Below the pieces are notes generated by a model. The model had not been told where the DNA came from. It did no database searches and was given only the letters and a program-made list of their open reading frames with translations. From Roseovarius salinarum (GTDB taxonomy: Bacteria > Pseudomonadota > Alphaproteobacteria > Rhodobacterales > Rhodobacteraceae), in assembly GCF_002834145.1 (NCBI RefSeq), contig NZ_PHNT01000007.1, positions 1 through 64,000 on the forward strand: a stretch of 64,000 nt of DNA. The letters are read 5' to 3'. Made by a program: the position numbers and the translations under genes. Position 1 is the first letter of the stretch. Every line of letters begins with the position of its first letter. Shown here in pieces: positions 25,957 to 33,762 of the stretch.

Positions 25957-26345
25957 TGGAACGCAGCCCGATCCGGGCGCCGGGCGGTTCTGCCACCTCG
26001 CGCGCACGCTGACGGACAACCGCGTCAACATCGCCAGCGCGGTGAAAAAACGGTCGACACCATCCAAGTCAAGGCCGAACCCGGGCCGAACCCGATCCCC
26101 GAGGCCAAGCGCGCCGCGCGCCATGGCCGGGACGAGTGCGCATGCAAGCCGGGCGAAGCGCTGCCTGTCGCCGCGTTGCGGACGCATAGCCGGTCCTGAC
26201 GGCGAGACGGCCCGGTATCATCACTGCCACCGAACGATATCGAGACGGAGCGGAACCTACTTGAACAGGTCGCGTTGCATCAGCAGCCGTGCATGAGCCA
26301 AATCGGCCCACCATGCGGAGTTTCGCTGACATGGCAATATTCGGG
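25957..26345. other. Gene-free stretch, 389 bases, with a decayed glnD duplicate
   Basis: The first part carries the glnD-derived fragment described separately. The rest, up to the convergent methyltransferase gene, shows no coding signal that I can support. Confidence 0.6.
25978..26128 (+). pseudogene. Decayed duplicate of the glnD 3' end (ACT2 region)
   Basis: The sequence around 26001-26044 repeats glnD 22410-22454 with only a few mismatches (shared run GTCAACATCGCCAGCGCGGT). It then continues with recognisable but gapped matches: GGTCGACACC (glnD 22476-22485) and CGAGGCCAAGCGC (glnD 22524-22536). The order of the three blocks is kept, while about 20 bases are missing and the frame is broken. 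This is a partial, degenerate second copy of the C-terminal ACT coding region. Confidence 0.8.
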
Positions 26346-27749
26346 TCAGAGGCCTACTCCATGCAACATGTGTGCACGCTCACCAAGTGCCTCTCCGTTG
26401 CAATAGGCCACAAGCTCATCCTCGCTCATTCTCACGCCGGCCCCGAGAAACGCCGATGCGAATGCGGGCCATCGCTCCTGTTCCAGGTAGACCTGCCGGC
26501 GACCGAATTCATTGAAGGCTTCGCAGGCATCCAGAGATATTTGTTTCGGTCGGTTTGTGAGGAGCGGCTCAACGAGCCCGCCCGCGATCATGGCGACCAG
26601 TGCCTTCTGACTCTCTTCCGGGTCGGCTCCATGATTTTTCGCCTGCTCAATCACTTCGCCTACGGTTGTTGGTCCGTCGGACACCGCTTCGGCCACGATA
26701 TTTCCGAGTTCCCCGGCAACCGGAATGTTTCCGCGTGGTGTGCGTATCGTGAGGGGGACGGATAGATCTTTCAATTTCGCAATACCCAGGTTCCTAAAAT
26801 TCTCGACGCCCGTTTCCGCGTTGACGATCGGCGCGCCACGCGAAAAAACGTCCATTCGAAAAGATTGATTGAGCGCGAAATCCCTGAAAGTTTCGCCCAG
26901 TCCTGCGTTTGACGCCTTGTCGAGGTAAACCTGAAGTTCGTTCGAGAAACACAGGCTATCGAAGTTCTCGATAAGCCGCGCCGAGCCAAGATAGTCGAGA
27001 CAGTAAGGCAGTTCCGTTTTCGCCAAACGGTCATGCCACAAAGCCGCCGCGTGACGCGGGCGGAATTCATGTTCCAAATACGATTGCGGTTTGTCAGCGA
27101 GCCTGTCGAGCCAGAGTGCGGCAGCCGAATTGTCGCGAAAGAATCCGGCTTGCTCCTGTCTGAGAAGACCCAAGTAGTCGAGGGCCGCTTTCGTTGGCGG
27201 CTCCGTTGCAAATGAACCCGGACTTTCAGCCAACTGTTGGACCAGATGCCTTGCAGGTTCAAAGGCTGCCCACCCGGGCATTGAATTATAGCTCATATAC
27301 ACAAGGCCACCGGTTCGGAGGTGACGTTGCAGGATTTCATAAATATTTTCACGGGTCACGGTATCGACCCATGACAGCACACCGTGACACACAATAAAAT
27401 CGAACGTCCCAAGTTCGCCCGAAGACGTTTCCACCACATCCTGGAAGCTCGCCTCGATATAATTCGCATTCGGGAGACCGATTGATTTCGCACGGTCCAC
27501 CGCCTTCAGAACGTGGTCCGGAATGAGATCAATGCCGACGAACTCGCTTTCGGGATAAACCGCGGCCAGCAAAGACGTGGTGAAGCCGCTGCCACATCCG
27601 AGGTCAAGAAAGCGGAATGGCTGTTCTAAGCACAGTGGCCGCCGGTTTCGCAGCACCGATAAGCATCTCAGATGCGCCGGTGCAACAGCGGGATAGTAAT
27701 GGAGCGGAAATTCGCGTTCGGTAAAATAACCATCGGGATCACCAGACAT
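26346..27749 (-). CDS. SAM-dependent methyltransferase with methyltransferase-regulatory domain
   Basis: A 467-residue enzyme. The class I SAM-binding motif DLGCGSG is at 49-55, motif II acid is in VGIDLIPDHVL, and motif IV is VCHGVLSWV. Residues about 220-320 match the predicted methyltransferase regulatory domain (PF10119) in layout, followed by a C-terminal winged-helix-like tail. As I recall, Rickettsia OmpB lysine methyltransferases have this architecture. Base composition is AT-richer than the core genes. It starts at ATG 27749, 8 bases after the stop codon of the repeat protein, so both are on one transcript. Likely a protein methyltransferase; the target is inferred to be the neighbour. 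Confidence 0.75.
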   Translation of the reverse strand: MSGDPDGYFTEREFPLHYYPAVAPAHLRCLSVLRNRRPLCLEQPFRFLDLGCGSGFTTSLLAAVYPESEFVGIDLIPDHVLKAVDRAKSIGLPNANYIEASFQDVVETSSGELGTFDFIVCHGVLSWVDTVTRENIYEILQRHLRTGGLVYMSYNSMPGWAAFEPARHLVQQLAESPGSFATEPPTKAALDYLGLLRQEQAGFFRDNSAAALWLDRLADKPQSYLEHEFRPRHAAALWHDRLAKTELPYCLDYLGSARLIENFDSLCFSNELQVYLDKASNAGLGETFRDFALNQSFRMDVFSRGAPIVNAETGVENFRNLGIAKLKDLSVPLTIRTPRGNIPVAGELGNIVAEAVSDGPTTVGEVIEQAKNHGADPEESQKALVAMIAGGLVEPLLTNRPKQISLDACEAFNEFGRRQVYLEQERWPAFASAFLGAGVRMSEDELVAYCNGEALGERAHMLHGVGL

Positions 27750-27757
27750 CTTCGCAG

Positions 27758-28486
27758 TCAGACGAAGAAGGGGTCAAAGTCGGGTGCCAAATTGTTAATT
27801 CCCGTCTCGAAATCAAGCGGAATACCACCGGCGTCCGGGTCGCTTATCTTGTGAAAATCCTCAAATATTCCATCAATCTTGAGAAACGCATCATCGGTAC
27901 CACTAGCTTGGTCTTCGGATGCATCCGGGGGCAGGTAGAATTTCATGAAATCAATTTTCACGAAATCCTCGTCGCTTCCATTGCTTTCGGGTGGCGTGAA
28001 GATGAAATCATCTCCGGATTCAGCAAACACATACTTCATGAAGATTTCGGGCGGCAGCTCATCCAGATATGGCGAAGATTTATCATAAATCTCGGGTGTA
28101 GTCCCATCAAACAATTTTACACCGACAATATCGGTACCATCCAGAATTTCTTCGACTGGATCAGCAGTCCATTTTCCGGACAAATTGCTCCAGTCCGTTC
28201 CGGGTACATTACTCCAGTCCGTTCCGGGTACAGGCGACCAATCCCAATTAATCTTTCTAAACGCATCACCGTTGCTCTCGGTCGGCCCAAGCACGGGCAT
28301 GACGGGCTCAGTTACCGGGCCGTCCGGGGGAATTTGGTCGATGACTTCCTTTAGGAAAAAATCGTCGTTTCTCGCAATAAATTCTGTTTTTGTTGCTACT
28401 GAAAACGAGTCTGGCAGAGGTGCCCCGAGAACGGACTGAGGGTCGTCGACGATTGTCGCTGCATCAGCACGGTATCTTGTAGACAT
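27758..28486 (-). CDS. Acidic repeat protein with [D/E]-x-F-x-K motifs (possible methyltransferase substrate)
   Basis: A 242-residue, strongly acidic protein of no known family, starting at ATG 28486 behind GGGGAGA. It has no signal peptide or membrane helix. The motif [D/E]-x-F-x-K recurs at residues 42-46, 74-78, 147-151, 173-177, 199-203 and 209-213, mostly followed by Ile and often Asp (for example DAFLKIDG). Residues 86-101 hold a perfect tandem octapeptide VPGTDWSN. Many Pro, Asp and Gly residues lie between motifs, so it may be an extended multi-domain or precursor-like chain. It is AT-rich compared with the core and forms an operon with the methyltransferase at 26346. Confidence 0.7.
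   Translation of the reverse strand: MSTRYRADAATIVDDPQSVLGAPLPDSFSVATKTEFIARNDDFFLKEVIDQIPPDGPVTEPVMPVLGPTESNGDAFRKINWDWSPVPGTDWSNVPGTDWSNLSGKWTADPVEEILDGTDIVGVKLFDGTTPEIYDKSSPYLDELPPEIFMKYVFAESGDDFIFTPPESNGSDEDFVKIDFMKFYLPPDASEDQASGTDDAFLKIDGIFEDFHKISDPDAGGIPLDFETGINNLAPDFDPFFV
28185..28232 (-). repeat. 24-bp tandem repeat inside the repeat-protein gene
   Basis: Two adjacent 24-bp units (28185-28208 and 28209-28232) differ at one base. They encode the octapeptide VPGTDWSN twice. A third, degenerate unit on the N-terminal side (WDWSP) precedes them. The near identity indicates recent duplication or ongoing slippage. Confidence 0.85.
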
Positions 28487-28507
28487 AATATATTCTCCCC
28501 ATTCATT

Positions 28508-28537
28508 ATTGTAACAAATGACCGGGGGGTGTCTCAA
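28508..28537 (-). promoter_or_regulatory. Sigma-70-type promoter of the repeat protein operon
   Basis: On the minus strand TTGAGA (28532-28537), an 18-base spacer and TACAAT (28508-28513) lie 21 bases before the ATG. Each box differs from consensus by one base. The region is AT-rich within a GC-rich genome. Confidence 0.6.
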
Positions 28538-29149
28538 ACGCGGAATCAGCCCGCATTCCAGGTACTTGATCCACGGTCGCATGCAAGGGCCGGCGTGTAT
28601 TCCGCGGCGTCGGAGTCATATTGGCGCCGGTGTTGAGGGGGTCCCGAGCGCGGCGGAAAAGCCGAAATCGCAACATGGGTTCAACGCTTCGCAACGCTCT
28701 CCCATAGGCCGGGCTACCCTGTCCGGCGGCGCGCATCAGCCGGCGCACGACCGCCTTGGTGAAACGGCTCTGGCTGTTGATGACCACGCTTCGGTTGGGC
28801 AGCGCATCGTCCGGACCGGGTTTTGCGCAACTGGATAGACGGCTGTGGTTTCCGGTTTTGCAAGGTCGGCTTCTGCACATTCCCGCCATCCACGACCCGC
28901 CCAACACGGTCGGACTCGGCCACCCAGCCGCACCTGCCCGCGCGCCCGGTCAACCCCGCCGCGGGGCGGGCGGGGGCACCGACGTGATACCGACGGTGTG
29001 CCGACGCGGGACCGGGCGAAGGTTTCGCCGCCGTCTCCGCGGCCTGACCGTGATTCGCCGCCCGGCGCGGCGCGGGCGCGGGCCGGTGCCCTTCCCCCCC
29101 GCGCGCCGATCCGCTAAGCGGGGGGCGATCCGCCCCGGGAGGTGCGCCC
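28538..29149. other. Gene-free stretch, 612 bases
   Basis: No gene is supported on either strand. A minus-strand frame around 28650-28800 reads in a protein-like way but lacks a start and any known motif, so it may be another remnant. The last 60 bases hold a G/C hairpin (29122-29137, GGGGCG with CGCCCC) and the murJ ribosome-binding site GGGAGG. Confidence 0.5.
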
Positions 29150-30688
29150 ATGAAACCCGTCCGCCTGCTTTCGGGCGTGCTGACCGTCAGCGCCTGGACC
29201 CTGATGAGCCGGGTCCTGGGCTTCGTGCGCGACGTGCTGATCGCGGGCTTCCTCGGGCCCGGGGTGGCGATGGACGCCTTCGTCGCCGCCTTCCGCCTGC
29301 CCAACATGTTCCGGCGCTTCTTCGCCGAGGGCGCGTTCAACGCGGCCTTCGTGCCCATGTTCTCCAAGCGCCTGGAATCGCGGGACGATCCCGAGGGCTT
29401 CGCGGCGCTGGCGCTGTCGGGGCTGGGGCTTGTGCTGCTGGTGCTGTCGGGGCTGGCGATGGTGTTCATGCCCGCGCTGGTCTGGGCCACGGCCGAGGGC
29501 TTCGCCGGCGGGCCGCGCTTCGGGCTGACGGTGGATTACGGGCGGATCGTGTTCCCCTACATCCTGTTCATCTCGCTCGCGGCGCTGTTCTCGGGCGTGC
29601 TGAACGCCACCGGCCGCTTCGCCGCCGCGGCCGCCGCGCCGGTGCTGCTGAATGTCATGCTGGTCGCCGCCATGAGCGTCGCCGCCTGGATGGGCGGCGC
29701 GGTGGCGCGCGTCCTGGTCTGGACGATCCCCGTGGCCGGGGTGGCGCAGCTGGCGCTGGTCTGGATGGCGACGCGCCGGGCGGGCCTGCATATCGTGCCC
29801 GTGCGGCCCCGATGGACGCCCGAGATGGCACATCTCGTGCGCGTGGCCGTGCCGGCGGCGCTGGCGGGGGGCGTGATGCAGGTCAACCTTCTGGTGGGCC
29901 AGCAGGTGGCGTCGAACTTCGACAAGGCGGTCAGCTGGCTCTACGCCGCCGACCGGCTCTACCAGCTGCCGCTGGGCGTGGTGGGCATCGCCGTGGGCAT
30001 CGTGCTGCTGCCCGACCTGTCGCGCCGCCTGAAGGCCGAGGACGACGCCGGCGCGCGCGAGGCATTCTCGCGCGCCGGTGAGATTTCGCTGGCGCTGACG
30101 GTGCCCGCGGCCGTGGCGCTGGTGGTGGTACCGCTGCCGCTGGTGTCGGTCCTGTTCGAGCGCGGGGCCTTCGGGGCCGACGACACCGCCGCGACGGCGC
30201 TGGCGGTGGCCGTCTACGGGCTGGGGCTGCCGGCCTTCGTGCTGCAGAAGATCCTCCAGCCCCTGTTCTTCGCGCGCGAGGACACGCGCAGCCCTTTCCG
30301 CTACGCGCTGGTGGCGATGGTGGTGAACGCCGTTGTCGCCATCGGGCTGTCGTTCTTCATCGGCTGGATCGCCGCGGCCATCGGCACGACGCTGGCGGGC
30401 TGGGCGATGGTCGTGGCGCTGGCCCGCGGCGCGCGGCCGATGGGTGATGTCGCCCGGTTCGACGCCCGGTTCCGCGCGCGGATCTGGCGCATCCTGATCG
30501 CCTCGGCCGTGATGGGCGCGGTGCTGTGGGGCGCGATGGTGCTGCTCACCCCGATGTTCGCGCTGCCCGGCTGGCGCTGGGGGGCGCTGATTGCGCTGGT
30601 GGGCGCGGGCCTCGTCAGCTATTTCGGCACGGGCCAGGTGATCGGCGCCTTCCGCCTGCACGAATTCCGCGCTGCGCTGCGGCGCTGA
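29150..30688 (+). CDS. murJ: Lipid II flippase MurJ
   Basis: A 512-residue MOP-superfamily protein with about 14 membrane helices that moves lipid II across the inner membrane for peptidoglycan synthesis. The start has the MurJ signature SRVLGFVRDVLIAGFLG, then the conserved RLPNMFRRFFAEGAFNAAFVP. Charged residues inside helices, such as the Arg of FVRD and the SWLYAADRLYQLP segment, are kept. The ribosome-binding site GGGAGG precedes ATG 29150. In related genomes murJ follows glnD closely; here 6.5 kb of accessory DNA separates them. Confidence 0.96.
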   Translation: MKPVRLLSGVLTVSAWTLMSRVLGFVRDVLIAGFLGPGVAMDAFVAAFRLPNMFRRFFAEGAFNAAFVPMFSKRLESRDDPEGFAALALSGLGLVLLVLSGLAMVFMPALVWATAEGFAGGPRFGLTVDYGRIVFPYILFISLAALFSGVLNATGRFAAAAAAPVLLNVMLVAAMSVAAWMGGAVARVLVWTIPVAGVAQLALVWMATRRAGLHIVPVRPRWTPEMAHLVRVAVPAALAGGVMQVNLLVGQQVASNFDKAVSWLYAADRLYQLPLGVVGIAVGIVLLPDLSRRLKAEDDAGAREAFSRAGEISLALTVPAAVALVVVPLPLVSVLFERGAFGADDTAATALAVAVYGLGLPAFVLQKILQPLFFAREDTRSPFRYALVAMVVNAVVAIGLSFFIGWIAAAIGTTLAGWAMVVALARGARPMGDVARFDARFRARIWRILIASAVMGAVLWGAMVLLTPMFALPGWRWGALIALVGAGLVSYFGTGQVIGAFRLHEFRAALRR

Positions 30689-30699
30689 TCCGTGCGCGC

Positions 30700-31386
30700 T
30701 CAGCGATGGCGGATCATGGCGCGCATCCGCTGCCAGCCGCCCGGGCTGACGAAGAAGGACAGCGCGAAGCCCGCGGCGAAGCCGGCGACATCCGCCACCC
30801 AGTCGCGGCTGCCGCCGAAGATCAGCCCGAACACCAGCTGGATGCCCAGAAGCACCGCGATCAGCGTGAAGGCGCGCGATTGCTGGGCGCCCATCTGCCC
30901 CAGCCGCTGCCACAGGATGTAGGTGAACCCGCCGATCAGCCCGTAAACCCCGGGGAACGCCCCGATGAGCCACGGCTGCCCGGCGGCCACGAACCCGTAG
31001 ACGACCGCCCCGACCACCGTGGACACCACGAAGACCGACAGCGTGGCCAACTGGCTGAAGACCTCGCCCACGAACTTGCCCAGCGCCAGCAGCAGGACCC
31101 CGGCAAAGATCGCGTGGGTGAAGGTGCCGTGCACGAAGGCGTAGCTGACGAAGCGGATGACATGCTCGGCCGGGTAGACGCCGTTCACCAGCATCCAGTC
31201 CATCACGTCCGCGTTGAACCCGAAGGCCTGGATCGCGCCCTGGCGCCAGCCCACGGCCTCGGGGCCGCCGACAATGCCGCGGGACCCCAGCATGAAGGCC
31301 GTCTCGATCCCCATGATGACGAGGAAGAGCGCGGCGATGACGGGGGGCAGCGGGTTGACCGGGTGCTGGGGCTCGGGCGGTGTCAT
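30700..31386 (-). CDS. Rhomboid-family membrane protein lacking the catalytic Ser and His
   Basis: A 228-residue protein with six to seven membrane helices and rhomboid layout: the FVSYAFVHGTFTHAIFAGVLLLALGK helix-2/loop and a C-terminal helix before a basic tail. At the usual GxSG position the sequence is PGVYGLIGG, so Tyr replaces the nucleophilic Ser. At the usual H-x-x-G-x-x-x-G position it reads DVAGFAAGF, so the catalytic His is also gone. It is therefore a pseudoprotease (iRhom or derlin-like), perhaps a membrane chaperone. ATG 31386 gives the best fit. It lies convergently between murJ and trpS. Confidence 0.8.
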   Translation of the reverse strand: MTPPEPQHPVNPLPPVIAALFLVIMGIETAFMLGSRGIVGGPEAVGWRQGAIQAFGFNADVMDWMLVNGVYPAEHVIRFVSYAFVHGTFTHAIFAGVLLLALGKFVGEVFSQLATLSVFVVSTVVGAVVYGFVAAGQPWLIGAFPGVYGLIGGFTYILWQRLGQMGAQQSRAFTLIAVLLGIQLVFGLIFGGSRDWVADVAGFAAGFALSFFVSPGGWQRMRAMIRHR

Positions 31387-31468
31387 CGGGTCTTCGGGGC
31401 CTTTGCTTGACGGGGCATCGGCCCATGGGTAAGCGAGGCCGACGGATAAATCCAGACGGAGATCGATC

Positions 31469-32518
31469 ATGACGGAAGGGGCCCAGACGCCCCGCGCGGC
31501 CGATGGCTTCACGCCGCGCGTCTTTTCGGGGATCCAGCCCTCGGGCAACCTGCACCTGGGCAACTACCTGGGCGCGCTCAAGCGGTTCGCGGAACCGCTG
31601 GATGCGGGGGTGGAGGCGCTCTACTGCATGGTGGACCTGCACGCGATCACGGTCTGGCAAGAACCCGACGCGCTGCGCCACGCCACGCGCGAACTGGCGG
31701 CGGGCTTCATCGCCTCGGGCCTCGACCCGGAGCGGGCGATCCTGTTCAACCAGAGCCAGGTGGCCGAGCACGCGCAGCTGGCGTGGATCTTCAACTGCGT
31801 GGCGCGCATGGGCTGGATGAAGCGGATGACGCAGTTCAAGGACAAGGCCGGCAAGAACGCCGAGCAGGCCAGCCTCGGGCTTTTCGGCTACCCGGCGCTG
31901 ATGGCGGCCGACATCCTCGTGTACCACGCCACGCAGGTGCCCGTGGGCGAGGACCAGAAGCAGCACCTGGAGTTAACCCGCAACATCGCCGCCAAGTTCA
32001 ACCACGACTACGGTATCGAGTTCTTCCCCGACACCGAGCCCGTGATCGAGGGCGCGGCGACACGGGTGATGAGCCTGCGCGACGGCGAGAAGAAGATGTC
32101 GAAATCCGACCCCTCGGACATGAGCCGTATCAACCTGACCGACGACGCCGACACCATCGCCAAGAAGATCCGCAAGGCCAAGACCGACCCCGAGCCGCTG
32201 CCGGAGACGGCCGAAGGCCTGGAGACGCGGCCGGAAGCGCGCAACCTCGTCAACATCTATGCCGCGCTGGCCGACAAGAGCGTCGAACAGGTCATGGCCG
32301 AAGCGGGGGGCAAGCCGTTTTCCGAGTTCAAGCCGATGCTGGCCGACCTCGCAGTCGAGCGCATCGCCCCCATCTCTGCCGAGATGGGCCGGCTGATGGA
32401 GGACCCCGCCGAGATCGATCGCCTTCTCGCCCGCGGCGCCGAGCGCGCCCGCGCCATCGCGCATCCGATCCTGCAACGCACCTACGAGATCGTCGGCATG
32501 GTCGGCGCCCGCCCCTGA
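31469..32518 (+). CDS. trpS: Tryptophan-tRNA ligase
   Basis: A 349-residue class I aminoacyl-tRNA synthetase. The HIGH-type motif HLGN is at 29-32 in [17 protein letters not shown], and KMSKS is at 209-213. The ATP-pocket segments [18 protein letters not shown] and CMVDLHAIT are present. Length is normal for bacterial TrpRS. It starts at ATG 31469 and stands as a single gene, with the divergent rhomboid upstream. Confidence 0.97.
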   Translation: MTEGAQTPRAADGFTPRVFSGIQPSGNLHLGNYLGALKRFAEPLDAGVEALYCMVDLHAITVWQEPDALRHATRELAAGFIASGLDPERAILFNQSQVAEHAQLAWIFNCVARMGWMKRMTQFKDKAGKNAEQASLGLFGYPALMAADILVYHATQVPVGEDQKQHLELTRNIAAKFNHDYGIEFFPDTEPVIEGAATRVMSLRDGEKKMSKSDPSDMSRINLTDDADTIAKKIRKAKTDPEPLPETAEGLETRPEARNLVNIYAALADKSVEQVMAEAGGKPFSEFKPMLADLAVERIAPISAEMGRLMEDPAEIDRLLARGAERARAIAHPILQRTYEIVGMVGARP

Positions 32519-32570
32519 CCCGTTGCATCGGTGCGCGCGCGCCCCGATAGTCGACGGACAGGAGGGCGAC

Positions 32571-33152
32571 ATGCGCAAGATCCAGGCACAGGGCGTGCAC
32601 CACATAACGCTGACCGGCGCCGACCGGCAGACCTCGATCGATTTCTGGGAGGGCATGCTGGGCATGCCCTTCGTCTTCGAGCAGCCCAACCTCGACGACC
32701 CGGACGAAGGGCACCTGTACTTCGATCCCGGCGACGGGCGGCTGATCACGGTGTTCACCAACGAGGCGCGCGCGCCGGTGCACCGCCGCACGCCGGCCGA
32801 CCCGGGCTGCGTGCATCACCTGGCCTTCGCGGTCAGCCGCGCCAGCTTCGCGCAGGTGGCCGAACGGTTGAACGAGCGCAACATCGCGCATTCCGGGCCG
32901 AAGGACCGCGGGTTCATGGACTCGATCTATTTCCGTGACCCGCTCGGCCTGCTCATCGAACTGGCCTGCTACCGGTTCGAGCCGCCGACCGGTTGCAGCC
33001 ACGCCGATGTGCTGATGGAGGCACACCGGCTGCGTGCGGAACGCGGCGATCACGCCATAGCCGAGGTTCACCTGGCCGATGCCATAGAGCGGCTGGTCTC
33101 GGCGCGGCGGCCGAGCCTGTCGTCGGACCGGACCGCCAAGCCCCCCCGCTGA
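32571..33152 (+). CDS. VOC-family protein (glyoxalase/extradiol-dioxygenase type)
   Basis: A 193-residue vicinal-oxygen-chelate protein. ATG 32571 follows a strong GGAGGG. Metal-ligand positions of the fold are present: His in VHHITLTG near residue 10, His in CVHHLAF near residue 83, and Glu in LLIELACYRF near residue 129. The C-terminal 50 residues form a helical tail. Two beta-alpha-beta-beta-beta modules are evident. It could be an extradiol dioxygenase-like or isomerase-type enzyme. The next gene is a second VOC protein, but the substrate of either is unknown. Confidence 0.8.
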   Translation: MRKIQAQGVHHITLTGADRQTSIDFWEGMLGMPFVFEQPNLDDPDEGHLYFDPGDGRLITVFTNEARAPVHRRTPADPGCVHHLAFAVSRASFAQVAERLNERNIAHSGPKDRGFMDSIYFRDPLGLLIELACYRFEPPTGCSHADVLMEAHRLRAERGDHAIAEVHLADAIERLVSARRPSLSSDRTAKPPR

Positions 33153-33257
33153 CGGTCCCGCTGTGCAACGGCGCACAGGCGGCCGCGCATGCGCCGGGAT
33201 TGCGCGAACGCGGGCGCGTGCCCATCATGCCGGCGCAACAAACGCACGGTGACCACC

Positions 33258-33749
33258 ATGACCGCCCCGGTTCATCCCGAAACCCGCATCGGACACATTC
33301 ACCTGAAAGTCGCGGACCTCGACCGCGCGGTCGGCTTCTATGCCGGTGTTCTCGGTTTCGAGGTGCAACAATACTTCGGGGATTCGGCGGCCTTCCTTTC
33401 GGCCGGCGGCTATCACCATCACATCGCGCTGAACACCTGGCACAGCAAGGGCGGGCCGCCCGCGCCCAAGCATCGCGCGGGGCTGTTTCACGCCGCGATC
33501 CTCTACCCCGACCGCACGCAACTGGCCGACGCGGTCGCGCGGGTGGTTGCTGCCGGGATCCCGATCGAGGGCGCGGCCGACCACGGGGTGAGCGAGGCCG
33601 TCTACCTTTCTGATCCGGATGGCAACGGGATCGAACTCTGCCGCGACCGGCCGCGCGAAGACTGGCCGCGCGATCCAGGGGGCGCGCTTGCCATGGTCAA
33701 CGCGCCGCTCGACGTGCAGGCGCTGCTGAACGAGGCCCCCGACAGGTAA
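33258..33749 (+). CDS. VOC-family protein (CatE-like catechol-2,3-dioxygenase type)
   Basis: A 163-residue VOC protein. It begins RIGHIHLKVADLDRAVGFYAGVLGFE, the standard extradiol-dioxygenase-like start with ligand His15, and continues with GGYHHHIALNTW, GLFHAAILYPDR and DPDGNGIELCRD, where the final Glu completes the metal site. The closest remembered relatives are CatE/YfiE-like proteins. ATG 33258 is used; GTG 33249 is an alternative. It lies about 100 bases after the first VOC gene in the same direction. Substrate unknown. Confidence 0.82.
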   Translation: MTAPVHPETRIGHIHLKVADLDRAVGFYAGVLGFEVQQYFGDSAAFLSAGGYHHHIALNTWHSKGGPPAPKHRAGLFHAAILYPDRTQLADAVARVVAAGIPIEGAADHGVSEAVYLSDPDGNGIELCRDRPREDWPRDPGGALAMVNAPLDVQALLNEAPDR

Positions 33750-33762
33750 GCACGGACGCCGG

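Noticed and set aside
27758-28486. Repeat protein as a type VI secretion Hcp protein (DAFLKIDG resembles the Hcp start)
   Set aside because: Only the short motif matches. It recurs several times in one chain, and the rest of the Hcp fold pattern and other T6SS genes are missing.
28600-28907. Minus-strand frame with protein-like stretch NSQSRFTKAVVRRLMRAA
   Set aside because: No start with a ribosome-binding site and no family match. Possibly a remnant, so only noted in the gene-free entry.
29114-31966. Long minus-strand open frame opposite murJ and trpS
   Set aside because: Antisense shadow of two conserved genes, with low-complexity His/Arg/Gln composition.
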